Positions 33,255 to 42,510 of a stretch of 64,000 nt of DNA are shown here, piece by piece. Numbering within the stretch: position 1 is the first letter of the stretch; every line of letters begins with the position of its first letter. Source of the stretch: Tessaracoccus sp. OS52 (GTDB lineage Bacteria > Actinomycetota > Actinomycetes > Propionibacteriales > Propionibacteriaceae); NCBI RefSeq assembly GCF_020687685.1, contig NZ_JAJEWM010000004.1, forward strand, positions 1 to 64,000, given 5' to 3'. The position numbers and the translations under genes are program-made. The notes below the pieces were generated by a model that saw nothing but the letters and a program-made list of their open reading frames with translations, did no database searches and was not told the DNA's origin.

Positions 33255-34118
33255 TCATCGATCCAGGGCGATCGGTATGATCGCGTCCAGCCTCGGGAAG
33301 CCGACGGCGACGTCGGCGGCTTCAGCCGTGACCGGCTTGGCGCAGTACGCGATCCCCAGCCCGGCCGCCGCCAGCATGTCCAGGTCATTGGCGCCGTCGC
33401 CGACCGCGACGGTGAGCGCCGCCTCGACGTCGTGCTCGGCAGCGAACCGCTGCAGGTCGAGCGCTTTCTGTTGCCGGTCCACGATGGGACCGACCACCTT
33501 GCCTGTCAGGGTCTCCACGCCGTCGGCCACCACGGTGCCCAGTTCGTTGGCGTTGAAGAAGTCCATCGAGTGTCGCGCCGCCAGCGGCGCCACGAGCTGG
33601 GTGAAACCGCCCGACGTCAGGCCCACCCGGGCGCCGACGCTGTGGGCCGCGCATACCAGTGCCTCGGCGCCGGGGGACAGTGTCATCGCGTCGCCCACCT
33701 GCTCGAACACGCTGGTGGGAAGGCCTTCCACGAGTGAGACCCGCTGCCGGAGGGACTCGGCGAAGTCGATCTCGCCGCGCATGGCGCTCTCCGTGATGGC
33801 CGCCACCTCTGCGCCCTTGCCGATGAGTTCCGCCATCAGGTCGATGGCTTCGGTGGTGGTGAAGGTGGAGTCCACGTCACACAGGATCAACCGGGCGGGT
33901 TGGGTGGCGAGGGGACCGGTGATGACAGCGACGGTGACCCCGCCGCTGGCCTGGCGCAGTTCGTCGCGGAGGGCGTCGGGATCCGGATGGTCACACATGA
34001 CGGAGATGGAGTGCCCGTAGGACGCCTCCTGCATCGTCCTCTCGCCCGGGTCGGGCACGAGGGCGACGAGCTCTCCCAATATGGGCGTGGGTGAGACGAA
34101 AACGACACGGGTCTCCAT
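33255..34118 (-). CDS. serB: Phosphoserine phosphatase
   Basis: A 287-residue HAD phosphatase that makes serine from phosphoserine. The HAD motifs are LCDVDSTFT (I), GLTSGGFTQ (II), KALDLQRF with the lysine (III) and VAVGDGANDLDML (IV). The N-terminal 75 residues form an ACT-like domain (ISVMCDHPDPDALRDELRQ), as in longer SerB proteins. ATG 34118 is preferred; an upstream in-frame ATG adds 23 residues with no family match. The serine pathway link to its neighbours is not obvious. Confidence 0.92.
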   Translation of the reverse strand: METRVVFVSPTPILGELVALVPDPGERTMQEASYGHSISVMCDHPDPDALRDELRQASGGVTVAVITGPLATQPARLILCDVDSTFTTTEAIDLMAELIGKGAEVAAITESAMRGEIDFAESLRQRVSLVEGLPTSVFEQVGDAMTLSPGAEALVCAAHSVGARVGLTSGGFTQLVAPLAARHSMDFFNANELGTVVADGVETLTGKVVGPIVDRQQKALDLQRFAAEHDVEAALTVAVGDGANDLDMLAAAGLGIAYCAKPVTAEAADVAVGFPRLDAIIPIALDR

Positions 34119-34192
34119 GTGCTCGAGCCTAGTGGCTCGGGCGCCGATACTCCTCGGGGAACTGCTTGAAGGTGAACCTCCGTACATTCTAG

Positions 34193-34207
34193 GTTTAGCG
34201 CTAACAC
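34193..34207. promoter_or_regulatory. LacI-type operator upstream of the GH95-like gene
   Basis: GTTTAGCGCTAACAC contains the perfect palindrome TTAGCGCTAA (34195-34204), the common core of LacI-family operators, with a central CpG. It lies 29 bp before the start codon of the fucosidase-like gene. It differs from the operator at 42667, so another regulator outside the window may act here. Confidence 0.6.
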
Positions 34208-34235
34208 GCGGCGTCGAGGGAGACCCGTCACAACA

Positions 34236-35777
34236 ATGAAAGACCGGCCAATGACCTCAGAGACGTACTTCCAGCGGCGGATCCTCCCGAATGCCGACGC
34301 CGCCGCCGGGGGCGTCCTGGTCTCCACCAGACCGGCCACGGACTGGCCGTCGGGGGCCTTTCCGATCGGCAACGGACGGCTCGGGGCGCTGTTGTCGGGC
34401 GGCGTGGGGCAGGACCGGGTGCAACTCCACGAGCAGTGCGGATCGGCTGACGCCGAGGACCCCGGGACGCGGCCGGGGTCAGTCGAGGGCCTGCGTGCTC
34501 TCGACCCCGGCACCACGGGCACCCACCGCAACTTCGGGGGTCTGCTGGTGACGTTCGAGGGCGTCCCGACGCCGGGGGTCCGGCCGGGTGGCGAGTACCA
34601 GGACGCGTCGTGTGACGAGTGCATCGCGAAGTCCACCGACGACCACGCCGGCACCAAGTGGTGCCTCAGCTCGCCGCCGCCGGAGGTGCTCTGGATCGCA
34701 ACGCTGCCGGAGCCGCAGGTGCTCAAGGGCTACAGCCTCACCAGCGCCAATGATGCGCCCGAGCGGGACCCGCGACGCTGGCGGTTCGAGGGCTCCAATG
34801 ACGGCGAGACCTGGGAGACCCTGGACCAGGTGGATCTCGAGGGACCCTTCCCGCGGCGGTTCATGGCCAAGACCTTCAGGATCGACAACGACGCCGCCTA
34901 CCTCCACTACCGCTTCGTCTTCCTCACCACACCGGGGGTGAGCCATTTCCAGGTCGCGGAGGTGACCCTCCCGGGCGTCGACTTCGGTGTGGGCGCCCCG
35001 GATGACTACCGTCGCGTCCTGGATCCCCAATCGGGGGTCCACACGGTGGAGTACTCAACCGGTCACGGCATGCACCGGCGGGAGGCCTTCGCGTCGAAGG
35101 ACGCCGACCTCCTGGTCCTCCGCTACACCTCCGACGCACCGGAGGGCATGTGCGGCACGATCAATCTGGTCAACGGGCATGGGTTGGGCAATGACCGCGA
35201 CCTTGAACACGTGATCTCCGAGGACGGCTCCAGGATCGAGCTGTCGGCGACCATGGCCGACGGGTCCCACTGGGCTGCCCAGGCGCGCATCGTTGCCTCG
35301 GGCGGCTCGCTGTCCCGCGGCGAAGGCGCCGTGTGTGTCGAAGGGTGCCAGGCCCTGGAGATCCGGCTGGACCTGCGCACTGAGCGGGCCGACGTCGAGG
35401 GCGCGAAGGGTCAGCCCGAGCCGCGGGTGCTCGCCGATGCGACGCTGGACGCTGCCCAGACCTTCACCTACGACGAACTCCGCCAGCAGCACGTGGCCAG
35501 CTTCGGCGCGATCATGTCCAAGACAGCCCCGCAATGGGGTGAGGCGCCGGACGCGCTGGCCGAACTCTCGTTGGGTGAGCGCCTGGTTCGCTACCGCGAC
35601 GGCGAGGAGGACCCCGACCTGGTGGCGCTCATGTTCCAGTTCGGCCGCTACCTTCGGGCCAGCCGCTCCGGGCCGGCGGGGTTGCCGGCCAAGCTCCAGG
35701 GATTGTGGCACGGCGACACCCCGGTCTGGGTCGGGGGTCACCAGCGGCGCGGGGCGGTTGCGCTGCACGTCGTGTGA
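34236..35777 (+). pseudogene. Truncated GH95 alpha-L-fucosidase-like gene with inserted discoidin domain
   Basis: A 513-residue open frame that is the 5' two-thirds of a GH95 glycosidase. WPSGAFPIGNGRLGALLSGGV (split here, residues 37-57) and DDYRRVLDPQSGVHTVEY (256-273) are the two halves of the GH95 N-terminal domain. Between them (about 115-250) lies an F5/8-type (discoidin) carbohydrate-binding domain with WRFEGSNDGETWETL and YLHYRFVFLT. The catalytic barrel begins and stops just after LPAKLQGLWHGD, where intact enzymes continue into their active site; the last residues (VWVGGHQRRGAVALHVV) are out of register. The general acid is therefore missing. It may still make a secretion-less binding protein, but decay is more likely. 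Confidence 0.75.
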
Positions 35778-35815
35778 GAGACGCGGGTCGGGCGTGACCC
35801 GGCCCGGGCCCCGTG

Positions 35816-37126
35816 TCAGTTCGTCGCAGCGGTGAGGGTGGCGGTGACCGTCTCCTGAGAAGGCTCTCCTGAACCGGTGGCGGAACGAACGATGGTGAGC
35901 TCCACCTCCTCGCCCACGGCGGAGGAGCGGATCAGCGCCACCAGCGCCTCCGACGAGACGATCGGGCGGTCGTCCAGTGCGATGATCACGTCGCCCTGAC
36001 GAATGCCGGCCTCCGCGGCTGCGGAACCGGGGACCACATCGGCAACCTGCGCGCCGAGCTGGCTGGAGCCCTCCACGTCGCTGGCGCTGACACCCAGTTG
36101 CGCATGCTGCGCCACCCCGTTGGTGATCAGTTGGTCGACGACGTTGCGCACCTGGTTCACCGGGATGGCGAAGCCGATTCCGATGTTGCCCGACTGGCCC
36201 GACGAGTTGGTGAGGGTCGCGATGGAACTGGTGATCCCCACCAGTTCACCGGAGGCATTCACGAGTGCTCCCCCGGAGTTACCGGGGTTGATGGCTGCGC
36301 TGGTCTGGATGGCGGCGGTCACCACCATGCCGTTTCCGGAGTCCCCCACCATCCCGGAGGAAACCGCGGGCGTCGCAACCGGACGGTCCAGGGCGGAGAC
36401 GATCCCGGTGGTCACGGTGTCGGAGAGTCCGAGCGGGTTGCCCACGGCCATGACCGGATCCCCCACCTCGAGCGTCGACAGGTCGGCGAACGAGATCGTC
36501 TCCAGGTCCTGTGGCGGATCGACGAGTCGTATCACCGCCAGATCCGTGGAGGGGTCCAGCCCGACGATCTCCGCCTCGTGGGCGGTCGTGCCGATCACAA
36601 CGGTGATCCGCCCGCCGGATCCCGCTCCCGCCACCACGTGGTTGTTCGTCACGATGTGGCCCTCGGCGTCGAGAATCACGCCCGAGCCCTGTCCGCTGCC
36701 CCCCGGCCCGGCCACCTGGATGGCCACGACGGCGTCGGAGACCGCTGCGGCGGTGGCGGACCAGTCGGGGTTCGAGGGATCGGCCTGGACCACCTGGGTG
36801 ACGCTGGCGCCGGAGGAGGTGGAGTTGTCGTCGAGCAACGAGCTGGTCGTGACCGCCCCAACCGCTCCACCGCCTGCCACGGCCATGACGGCCAGCGCGA
36901 CGATGCCCGCGAGCGTCCGGCGCTTGCGGGGTCTTGCGGTGAATGCCTGGGCGGGCGCGTACGTGGCGGGTTGCGCGGGCGGGGGAGGGGCGGGGGAGCC
37001 CAGTTCTCGGGGCACGGTGGGCATGGGCTGGGTGCCGGCTCCGCCCTGGTCGCGAAGCCATTGCCCCTGCCACGGCTGGGGCGCGCTGGGCTGGAACTCG
37101 GGCCGATTGTTCGGGGTGGTGGTCAT
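35816..37126 (-). CDS. HtrA/DegP-type S1C serine protease with PDZ domain
   Basis: A 436-residue membrane-anchored protease. A Pro/Gln-rich cytoplasmic N-terminus and one helix (about 78-98: TLAGIVALAVMAVAGGGAVG) lead to an extracytoplasmic trypsin domain. The triad is His in TNNHVVAGA, Asp in DPSTDLAVIRL and Ser in INPGNSGGALVNA. A PDZ domain follows (LGVSASDVEGSSQLGAQVADVVPGS ... GDVIIALDDRPI). It degrades or refolds envelope proteins under stress. ATG 37126 is used because the Pro-rich cytoplasmic arm is typical of actinobacterial HtrA. Confidence 0.93.
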   Translation of the reverse strand: MTTTPNNRPEFQPSAPQPWQGQWLRDQGGAGTQPMPTVPRELGSPAPPPPAQPATYAPAQAFTARPRKRRTLAGIVALAVMAVAGGGAVGAVTTSSLLDDNSTSSGASVTQVVQADPSNPDWSATAAAVSDAVVAIQVAGPGGSGQGSGVILDAEGHIVTNNHVVAGAGSGGRITVVIGTTAHEAEIVGLDPSTDLAVIRLVDPPQDLETISFADLSTLEVGDPVMAVGNPLGLSDTVTTGIVSALDRPVATPAVSSGMVGDSGNGMVVTAAIQTSAAINPGNSGGALVNASGELVGITSSIATLTNSSGQSGNIGIGFAIPVNQVRNVVDQLITNGVAQHAQLGVSASDVEGSSQLGAQVADVVPGSAAAEAGIRQGDVIIALDDRPIVSSEALVALIRSSAVGEEVELTIVRSATGSGEPSQETVTATLTAATN

Positions 37127-37244
37127 TTCAACTCCGGGGTTTTCGTGTTGTCTCTTCGGGTACTGCTCCACTGAAATGCCTGAACCTGTGAGCTTCCTGT
37201 GAGGGAACTTGTTCGATTCTGTGCATCGAGTTCTGGACGATCCC

Positions 37245-37278
37245 TTGAAGTTACGGAACCGTAGGTTACCGTTGAAGT
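37245..37278 (+). promoter_or_regulatory. Promoter with palindromic operator for a leaderless reductase mRNA
   Basis: TTGAAG (37245-37250) and TACCGT (37267-37272) are spaced by 16 bp. The start codon GTG at 37279 falls six to seven bases after the -10, so the transcript is probably leaderless. The palindrome TACGGAACCGTA (37252-37263) fills the spacer and would block RNA polymerase if bound, for example by a TetR-type lipid regulator. No such regulator gene is in the window. Confidence 0.5.
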
Positions 37279-38403
37279 GTGGCTTCCACCGAGCGGACAA
37301 GACCGCCCGCAGAGGGTCTGGGCGGGTTCGCCCGCAAGGCACTCGGCGTGGCAGGCCGTAGCGCCCGGAGCGTCGCGGAAGCCCTCGCCACCCCGCTGCT
37401 GCCCGAGGACTTCCTCGGGCTGATCGACCCCTTGCGCCTCGGCGCGGACCTCCGGGGCCGGGTGGTCGCCGTCGACCACGAGTTCCGCGGAGCCACCACC
37501 CTGACCATCAAACCGGGCCGCGGCTGGCGTCGTCCCACCCCCGGCCAGTACATCCGGATCGGTTTCGAGGTGGACGGTGTCCGGCTCTGGCGGGCCTATT
37601 CGCTCACCGGCCCCGTCGACGGCAAGACGCTAACCATCAGCGTCCGGGCCATTGCCGACGGCAAGGTCAGCAACCACGTCCTCAACAAGGTCCGCCCCGG
37701 CCAGCTGGTCCACCTGGACCAGGCGGCCGGCGACTTCGTCCTGCCCGAGCCCGCGCCGTCGGCCGTCCTGTTCCTCACGGCCGGCAGCGGCATTACGCCG
37801 GTCATGGGAATGCTTCGCAACCATCTCCAGCTCTCCGACGTCGTCGTCGTCCACTCCGCGCCGTCGGAGGAGGAGATGATGTTCCGCGACGAGTTGCGGG
37901 CGCTGCACGCGGGCGGCCGGATCCGGTTCGTGGAGCGGATCACGGGCCGCGACGGCTCTGAGGTGCGCCTGCCCGTCGCGCGGATCGGCGACGTCGTGCC
38001 CGACTGGGCCGAGCGCCACACCTGGGCCTGTGGACCCACCGGGCTGCTCGACGAGGCCGAGGAGTACTGGGACGCCCACGGCATCGCGAGCCAACTCCAC
38101 ACCGAACGCTTCCGGCCGCGGATCACCGCGGTGGGAGAGGGGGGCGAGATCTCGTTCTCGACCTCCGGAGTCACGGTCGCCGCAGATGCCGCGACCACCA
38201 TCCTCGACGCCGGTGAAGACGCCGGCGTCCTGATGCCCTCCGGGTGCCGAATGGGCATCTGCTTCAACTGCGTGGCCCAGCTGCGCGAGGGGAGCGTGCG
38301 TGACCTGCGCACCGGGGAGCTCACCGCTGCAATACCCGAGGACCCGGTCCTCGTGCAGACATGTGTGTCGGCAGCCGCCGGCCCATGCCAGATCGTGCTG
38401 TGA
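37279..38403 (+). CDS. Ferredoxin-NAD(P) reductase with C-terminal 2Fe-2S domain
   Basis: A 374-residue electron-transfer flavoprotein. The FAD/NAD domains show RPTPGQYIRIGF, RAYSLTGPV, FLTAGSGITPVMGMLRN and TWACGPTGLLDEAE. The C-terminal plant-type ferredoxin domain has cysteine spacing SGCRMGICFNC plus LVQTC. This order matches the reductases that serve actinobacterial stearoyl-CoA desaturases (Rv3230c type). The GTG at 37279 lies directly after the promoter, suggesting a leaderless message. The desaturase gene follows 11 bp downstream and is the evident electron acceptor. Confidence 0.9.
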   Translation: MASTERTRPPAEGLGGFARKALGVAGRSARSVAEALATPLLPEDFLGLIDPLRLGADLRGRVVAVDHEFRGATTLTIKPGRGWRRPTPGQYIRIGFEVDGVRLWRAYSLTGPVDGKTLTISVRAIADGKVSNHVLNKVRPGQLVHLDQAAGDFVLPEPAPSAVLFLTAGSGITPVMGMLRNHLQLSDVVVVHSAPSEEEMMFRDELRALHAGGRIRFVERITGRDGSEVRLPVARIGDVVPDWAERHTWACGPTGLLDEAEEYWDAHGIASQLHTERFRPRITAVGEGGEISFSTSGVTVAADAATTILDAGEDAGVLMPSGCRMGICFNCVAQLREGSVRDLRTGELTAAIPEDPVLVQTCVSAAAGPCQIVL

Positions 38404-38414
38404 GGATCACCAAC

Positions 38415-39740
38415 ATGACCACCATGACCACCCGCCACCTTGACGACGTCGATCCCGACGCCCCGCTCAACGGCCCCGTCCGTCCCAACCGCATCACCGG
38501 CTCGCGCCCCGCGGAGCAGCAGGCGACCTTCGCCTCGGGCAAGGCCAACCCCATCGCCCACCTGACCCCCGACGACATCGAGGACATCGGGCGGGAACTC
38601 GACGCCCTGCGTGACGAGGTGATGGGCAGCCGCGGCGAGGCCGACGCCCGCTACATCCGCAAGGTCATCTCCGCCCAGCGGATCCTGGAGATGTCCAGCC
38701 GCGCCGTGCTGCTGTTCAGCAAGTTCCCGCCAGCGTTCATCGTCGGGACCGCCGGGCTCACCGTCGCCAAGATCCTGGAGAACACCGAGATCGGCCACAA
38801 CATCCTCCACGGCCAGTGGGACTGGATGCGGGACCCAAAGATCCACTCGACGACGTGGGAATGGGACTTCGCCTCCCCTGCAGAACTGTGGAAGAAGTCC
38901 CACAACGTCGGGCACCACACCTACACGAACGTCCTCGGCATGGACAACGACCTCGGCTACAACATCCTGCGGGTTGACCAGGACCAGGAGTGGAAGCCGG
39001 TGTTCCTGTTCCAGCCCATCACCAACCTGGTGACTGCGCTGATCTTCGAGTACGGGATCGCCGCCTACGACCTGGACGTCAAGGGCTGGAAGGAGGGCAC
39101 CAAGTCCAACGAGCAGTTCCGCTCCGACCTGGGAAAGGTGCTGAAGAAGATCCGCACCCAGATGGGCAAGGACTACGTCGTCCACCCGCTGCTTTCGGGG
39201 CCGTCGTTCCTCTCAACGCTGCTGGCCAACGCCATCGCCAACACCATCCGCAACCTCTGGACGCACAGCGTGATCTTCTGTGGCCACTTCCCCGAAGGGG
39301 TGGAGACGTTCGAGACCGAGTCCATCGAGAACGAGACCCGCGGCGAGTGGTACCTGCGCCAGATGCTGGGTTCGGCCAACATCTCCGGCAGCAAGTTCCT
39401 CCACCTGATGAGCGGCAACCTGTCCTTCCAGGTGGAGCACCACCTGTTCCCCGACATGCCGAGCAACCGCTACGCGCAGATCGCACCCAGGATCCGCGCG
39501 CTGATGGACCGCTACCACCTGCACTACGTGACCGGCCCGCTGCCCAAGCAGGTCGCCTCCGCGTGGGGCAAGGTGTTCAAGTACTCGCTGCCCAACAAGC
39601 GGCCCGGGCACTCGCGTCTGGCCGAGGTGGCCGGAGCGGTCAGGGACTCCGCTGGTGAGGCCGCGCGCCAGGCAGGCGGCGCGGTACGCCGCGTCCTGCG
39701 TCGCGCCCAGCCGCAGGTGACCGCGGGAGCGACTGCCTGA
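38415..39740 (+). CDS. Membrane fatty-acid desaturase
   Basis: A 441-residue diiron desaturase that puts a double bond in an acyl chain (delta-9 acyl-CoA or acyl-lipid is the usual activity of this branch). The histidine boxes are GHNILHGQWD, HNVGHHTYTN and FQVEHHLFPD. Hydrophobic segments lie around AVLLFSKFPPAFIVGTAGLT and KPVFLFQPITNLVTALIF. ATG 38415 is chosen, with AGGA a short distance upstream; ATG 38424 is an alternative. The C-terminal tail is Arg/Ala-rich. It forms a two-gene unit with the ferredoxin reductase just upstream and would control membrane fluidity. Confidence 0.92.
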   Translation: MTTMTTRHLDDVDPDAPLNGPVRPNRITGSRPAEQQATFASGKANPIAHLTPDDIEDIGRELDALRDEVMGSRGEADARYIRKVISAQRILEMSSRAVLLFSKFPPAFIVGTAGLTVAKILENTEIGHNILHGQWDWMRDPKIHSTTWEWDFASPAELWKKSHNVGHHTYTNVLGMDNDLGYNILRVDQDQEWKPVFLFQPITNLVTALIFEYGIAAYDLDVKGWKEGTKSNEQFRSDLGKVLKKIRTQMGKDYVVHPLLSGPSFLSTLLANAIANTIRNLWTHSVIFCGHFPEGVETFETESIENETRGEWYLRQMLGSANISGSKFLHLMSGNLSFQVEHHLFPDMPSNRYAQIAPRIRALMDRYHLHYVTGPLPKQVASAWGKVFKYSLPNKRPGHSRLAEVAGAVRDSAGEAARQAGGAVRRVLRRAQPQVTAGATA

Positions 39741-39744
39741 CGGG

Positions 39745-40557
39745 CTAACGGGCCGTTTCGGCGAGGGTGTGGGCGAACTCGTGGACGATCTCCCACACCC
39801 CCCGGTCGCGCACCGGCCGGAAGTGCCCGGGGACGTCGAGTGCGAAGTTGGTCGCGCCCTCCAGGTGTGACCCGCCCGGGATCACCTGGTCCCATTCCGG
39901 TGCCAGGGAGACGATGTGGGCGTTCACGGCCTGCTCCCTGGCAAGCGCCGAGAGCTGCGGGCTGCCCGGCAGGAACATGCCCACCGGCGTCCGGTGCACC
40001 AGTGGCAGTCTCTGGAGCAGCCCGCCGAGCGTCGACCCCGAGAACGGCGTCGCGACGGCCACCACGCCGACGACGACCGGCTCCTCGTCCGCCGCGCTCA
40101 GCGCATCGGTCGTCCCGTGCACTTGCGTCTTCCTGGACCTGTCGAAGGACCCCCCGCGCTCCGCCATCACCTCCGTGAGCATCGCCTTGCCGATCAGGCC
40201 GCCCTTGGAGTGCGCGACAACCACCGCCCGTTCGACGTTTCGTTCGCGCAGGGTGGCAAGGCAACTCTCGGCCGATGCGGCCAGGTCGCCCAGGTTCCAA
40301 CCCAGCGTCTCGACGTAGTGGACGGGATGGCCCTGCTGCTGCAGCCAGGTGCCCATGGGGGCGAGGTAGCTCCACGGCTCCAGGATCCCCGGCAACAGCA
40401 CCAGGGGGATTTCGCGGCAGTCGGGGTGTGGCTCGACGTGCAGTGCGCCGACCGGCCTGACCCGTCGCCACATGGCTCCCGCGAGGTCCACGCCGGCCAG
40501 CAGCCAGTCGTGGCCCGCGGCGCGGCCGCGCCTCACCCGGCTTCGGAGGTCAGCCAT
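39745..40557 (-). CDS. Alpha/beta hydrolase, lipase-like
   Basis: A 270-residue hydrolase. The oxyanion strand is LVLLPGILEPWSYLAPM. The nucleophile elbow is VVAHSKGGLIGKAML, AHSKGG instead of the usual GxSxG. A conserved ATPFSGS follows, as in triacylglycerol lipases. His is probably in the C-terminal EIVHEFAHTL or in GGSHLEG. It may be cytoplasmic because no signal peptide is seen. Its start overlaps the stop of the next hydrolase by eight bases, so both come from one transcript. It converges on the desaturase with 4 bp between the stops. Confidence 0.8.
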   Translation of the reverse strand: MADLRSRVRRGRAAGHDWLLAGVDLAGAMWRRVRPVGALHVEPHPDCREIPLVLLPGILEPWSYLAPMGTWLQQQGHPVHYVETLGWNLGDLAASAESCLATLRERNVERAVVVAHSKGGLIGKAMLTEVMAERGGSFDRSRKTQVHGTTDALSAADEEPVVVGVVAVATPFSGSTLGGLLQRLPLVHRTPVGMFLPGSPQLSALAREQAVNAHIVSLAPEWDQVIPGGSHLEGATNFALDVPGHFRPVRDRGVWEIVHEFAHTLAETAR

Positions 40558-41326
40558 GCTGCACCCCTGCGAGCCGCAGGATGTTCGTCGTCACCTGCTC
40601 GGGGTGGGTGACCATGACCTGGTGCGACGCGCCCGCGACCCGCTCCACGACGGTGTGCCCCTCACCGGCGGCTGTTCGCAACTGTTCGAGCCAGCGGGGA
40701 GGCGCCATCTTGTCCCGCTCACCGGCGATCAGCAGGAGCGGGACCCGCACGTCGGCGATCCGCTTCTCGATGGGGTAGTCCAGCATCACCGGGAAAGTGT
40801 CGATCATCATCCTCGGCCCCGTCCGGAGCCAGGCAATCAGTGACGGCGTCACCGACGCGGGGGTCTCCCTCGCGACCGCCTGCAGGAAACGCAGGACCAG
40901 GATCGGGCCACTGCGCTGGGCGGTGTCGACAACCGGTCCCATCAGCACCCCGCTCGTCGCGATCCCGTCCCTCGTCGCGAGGGCCTCCACCACCACCTGG
41001 CACCCCATCGAGTGCCCGGTGAGGACGACGTCGCGCAGACCCAGGTGCTCGACCGCTTCGGCCACGACCATCGCGTAGTGGCCGATCCGGAGGGTGCGGT
41101 CGGGCTTCTCCGTGCCGCCGAAGCCCGGCAGGTCGATCGACACCACGCGTCCGTGCCGGACCAGCGCGTCGGCAAGTTCCCTGAAGTAACGAGACGACAC
41201 CCCCAGCCCGTGGACCAGGACGAAGGTGCGCTCCGCGGGGTCCCGGTCCGGGTCGGAGTCCAGGACGCCCACGGCCAGCCCGCGGATCTCCAGTGTCGAC
41301 TCGGCGTAGCCGGGCAGCTCGGTCAC
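40550..41326 (-). CDS. Alpha/beta hydrolase
   Basis: A 258-residue hydrolase. FVLVHGLGVSSRYFRELAD is the oxyanion strand, LTGHSMGCQVVVEAL holds the nucleophile Ser, LLLIAGERDKMAPP holds the Asp and ASHQVMVTHPEQV holds the His, a complete triad. The start is uncertain; GTG 41326 is used because it begins the conserved region four bases after the preceding methyltransferase stop. The hydrolase pair and the methyltransferase form a leftward three-gene unit. No substrate can be named. Confidence 0.82.
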   Translation of the reverse strand: MTELPGYAESTLEIRGLAVGVLDSDPDRDPAERTFVLVHGLGVSSRYFRELADALVRHGRVVSIDLPGFGGTEKPDRTLRIGHYAMVVAEAVEHLGLRDVVLTGHSMGCQVVVEALATRDGIATSGVLMGPVVDTAQRSGPILVLRFLQAVARETPASVTPSLIAWLRTGPRMMIDTFPVMLDYPIEKRIADVRVPLLLIAGERDKMAPPRWLEQLRTAAGEGHTVVERVAGASHQVMVTHPEQVTTNILRLAGVQHG

Positions 41327-41330
41327 CGGC

Positions 41331-42302
41331 TCAACCGCAGTTCTCGGTGAAGGTGACCGTGTACGCACAGTCCTGGGCGACGACGCGCGTGCGCCCCACA
41401 CGCTCGTTGAGCTCGCGACGGTAGGGCAGGTGGGAGTTGTAGACGCACCACAGCTGGCCGCCGGGGGTCAGGACGCGGCTGGCCTCCGCGAACATCTCCA
41501 GCGTGTCGGTCGAGTCCTTCGTCGTCCCTTGGTGGAAGGGCGGATTGGTGACGATGGCGTCGAGCGAGCCGTCGGGGAGGTCGGCGATGCCGGCGATCCA
41601 GGTGGCCTGGACCTCGAGCTCGTTGGCCTGCGCGGTTTCCAGGGTGGCGCTCACGGCGGACCACGACGAGTCCCGCGCATCCACCCGGTGCCCCTTGCGG
41701 GCCAGGACGGCTGCGATCACCCCGTTGCCGGAACCGAAGTCGAGGACGTGCTCGCCCGCGACGTCGAGGTGCTGCAGGAGCAGCCTGGTGCCTGCGTCGA
41801 CCTTGGTGCCGGCGAACGTCGCTCCGTGGGCCACGATCGTGAGGCCGAGGTCGTCGTGGTGGCGGGCCTTTGGCCACTCGGACTCCAGGTTGGCCGGTCC
41901 CCAGGCGCGCAGCGCCCGGGACTTGCGGTGCCCCAGCGTCGCGTTGACCGCGGCGAAATGCTTGCCGAGGACCTCGTTCATGGTGCGGTTCATGTGCTTC
42001 ATGCGGGCGCCGGTGAGGAACGTGACGTCCGTGGCGCCCTGGATGCTGACGGCCTGCTCGTCCAGGGCGCCGAGCGACTTGGGAAGGTGGCCCCAGGCGA
42101 GGTCGACGCCGTGCAGGTCTGAGGGGTGCTCGACGATGAGCCGCTCCTCGACGAGTTCGGCGTCGCGGATGTCGTCGCACCAGACGCGCACGTCGTCGGT
42201 GATCTTGAGCGCGTGCTCCACCAGTGCCGGTGCGTCGATGACGGCGATCGCCGTCGCCTGCTGCGGGGTCTCGGCCAGGATCAGCTCGTCGATTGGGTCC
42301 AT
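41331..42302 (-). CDS. RsmC/RlmG-type class I methyltransferase
   Basis: A 323-residue SAM-dependent methyltransferase of the rRNA (guanine-N2) family. The N-terminal half is a degenerate methyltransferase-like domain (WCDDIRDAELVEERLIVEHP). The C-terminal half has motif I VLDFGSGNGVIAAVLARKG and the catalytic NPPFHQG, which marks methylation of exocyclic amino groups in RsmC and RlmG. Which rRNA base it modifies cannot be told. ATG 42302 is the only good start. The upstream sequence on its coding strand is an extreme G-rich tract (42341-42470). Confidence 0.88.
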   Translation of the reverse strand: MDPIDELILAETPQQATAIAVIDAPALVEHALKITDDVRVWCDDIRDAELVEERLIVEHPSDLHGVDLAWGHLPKSLGALDEQAVSIQGATDVTFLTGARMKHMNRTMNEVLGKHFAAVNATLGHRKSRALRAWGPANLESEWPKARHHDDLGLTIVAHGATFAGTKVDAGTRLLLQHLDVAGEHVLDFGSGNGVIAAVLARKGHRVDARDSSWSAVSATLETAQANELEVQATWIAGIADLPDGSLDAIVTNPPFHQGTTKDSTDTLEMFAEASRVLTPGGQLWCVYNSHLPYRRELNERVGRTRVVAQDCAYTVTFTENCG

Positions 42303-42340
42303 CCCACGATGGTCTCACGTTCGCTGCCTCGCACGGTTGG

Positions 42341-42470
42341 CCCCCGGCCCCCGGACCGCGGACCCCGGCCCCGGCCCCGGCCCCCGGACCCCGGTCCCGG
42401 CCCCGGCCCCCGGACCCCGGCCCCGGCCCCCGCCCCCGCACCCGGCCCCCCTCCGCCCCGCCTCCGGCGG
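42341..42470. repeat. C-rich/G-rich low-complexity tract with G-quadruplex potential
   Basis: About 130 bp are built almost only of CCCCGG, CCCCCGG and CCGGACC words on the plus strand. The minus strand therefore carries many runs of four or five G separated by two or three bases. It lies just upstream of the leftward methyltransferase start, on its coding strand. Confidence 0.85.
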
Positions 42471-42510
42471 GACCTTCCGGCCGGCGGTCTGAGGGGGCGT
42501 GGGATTCTGC

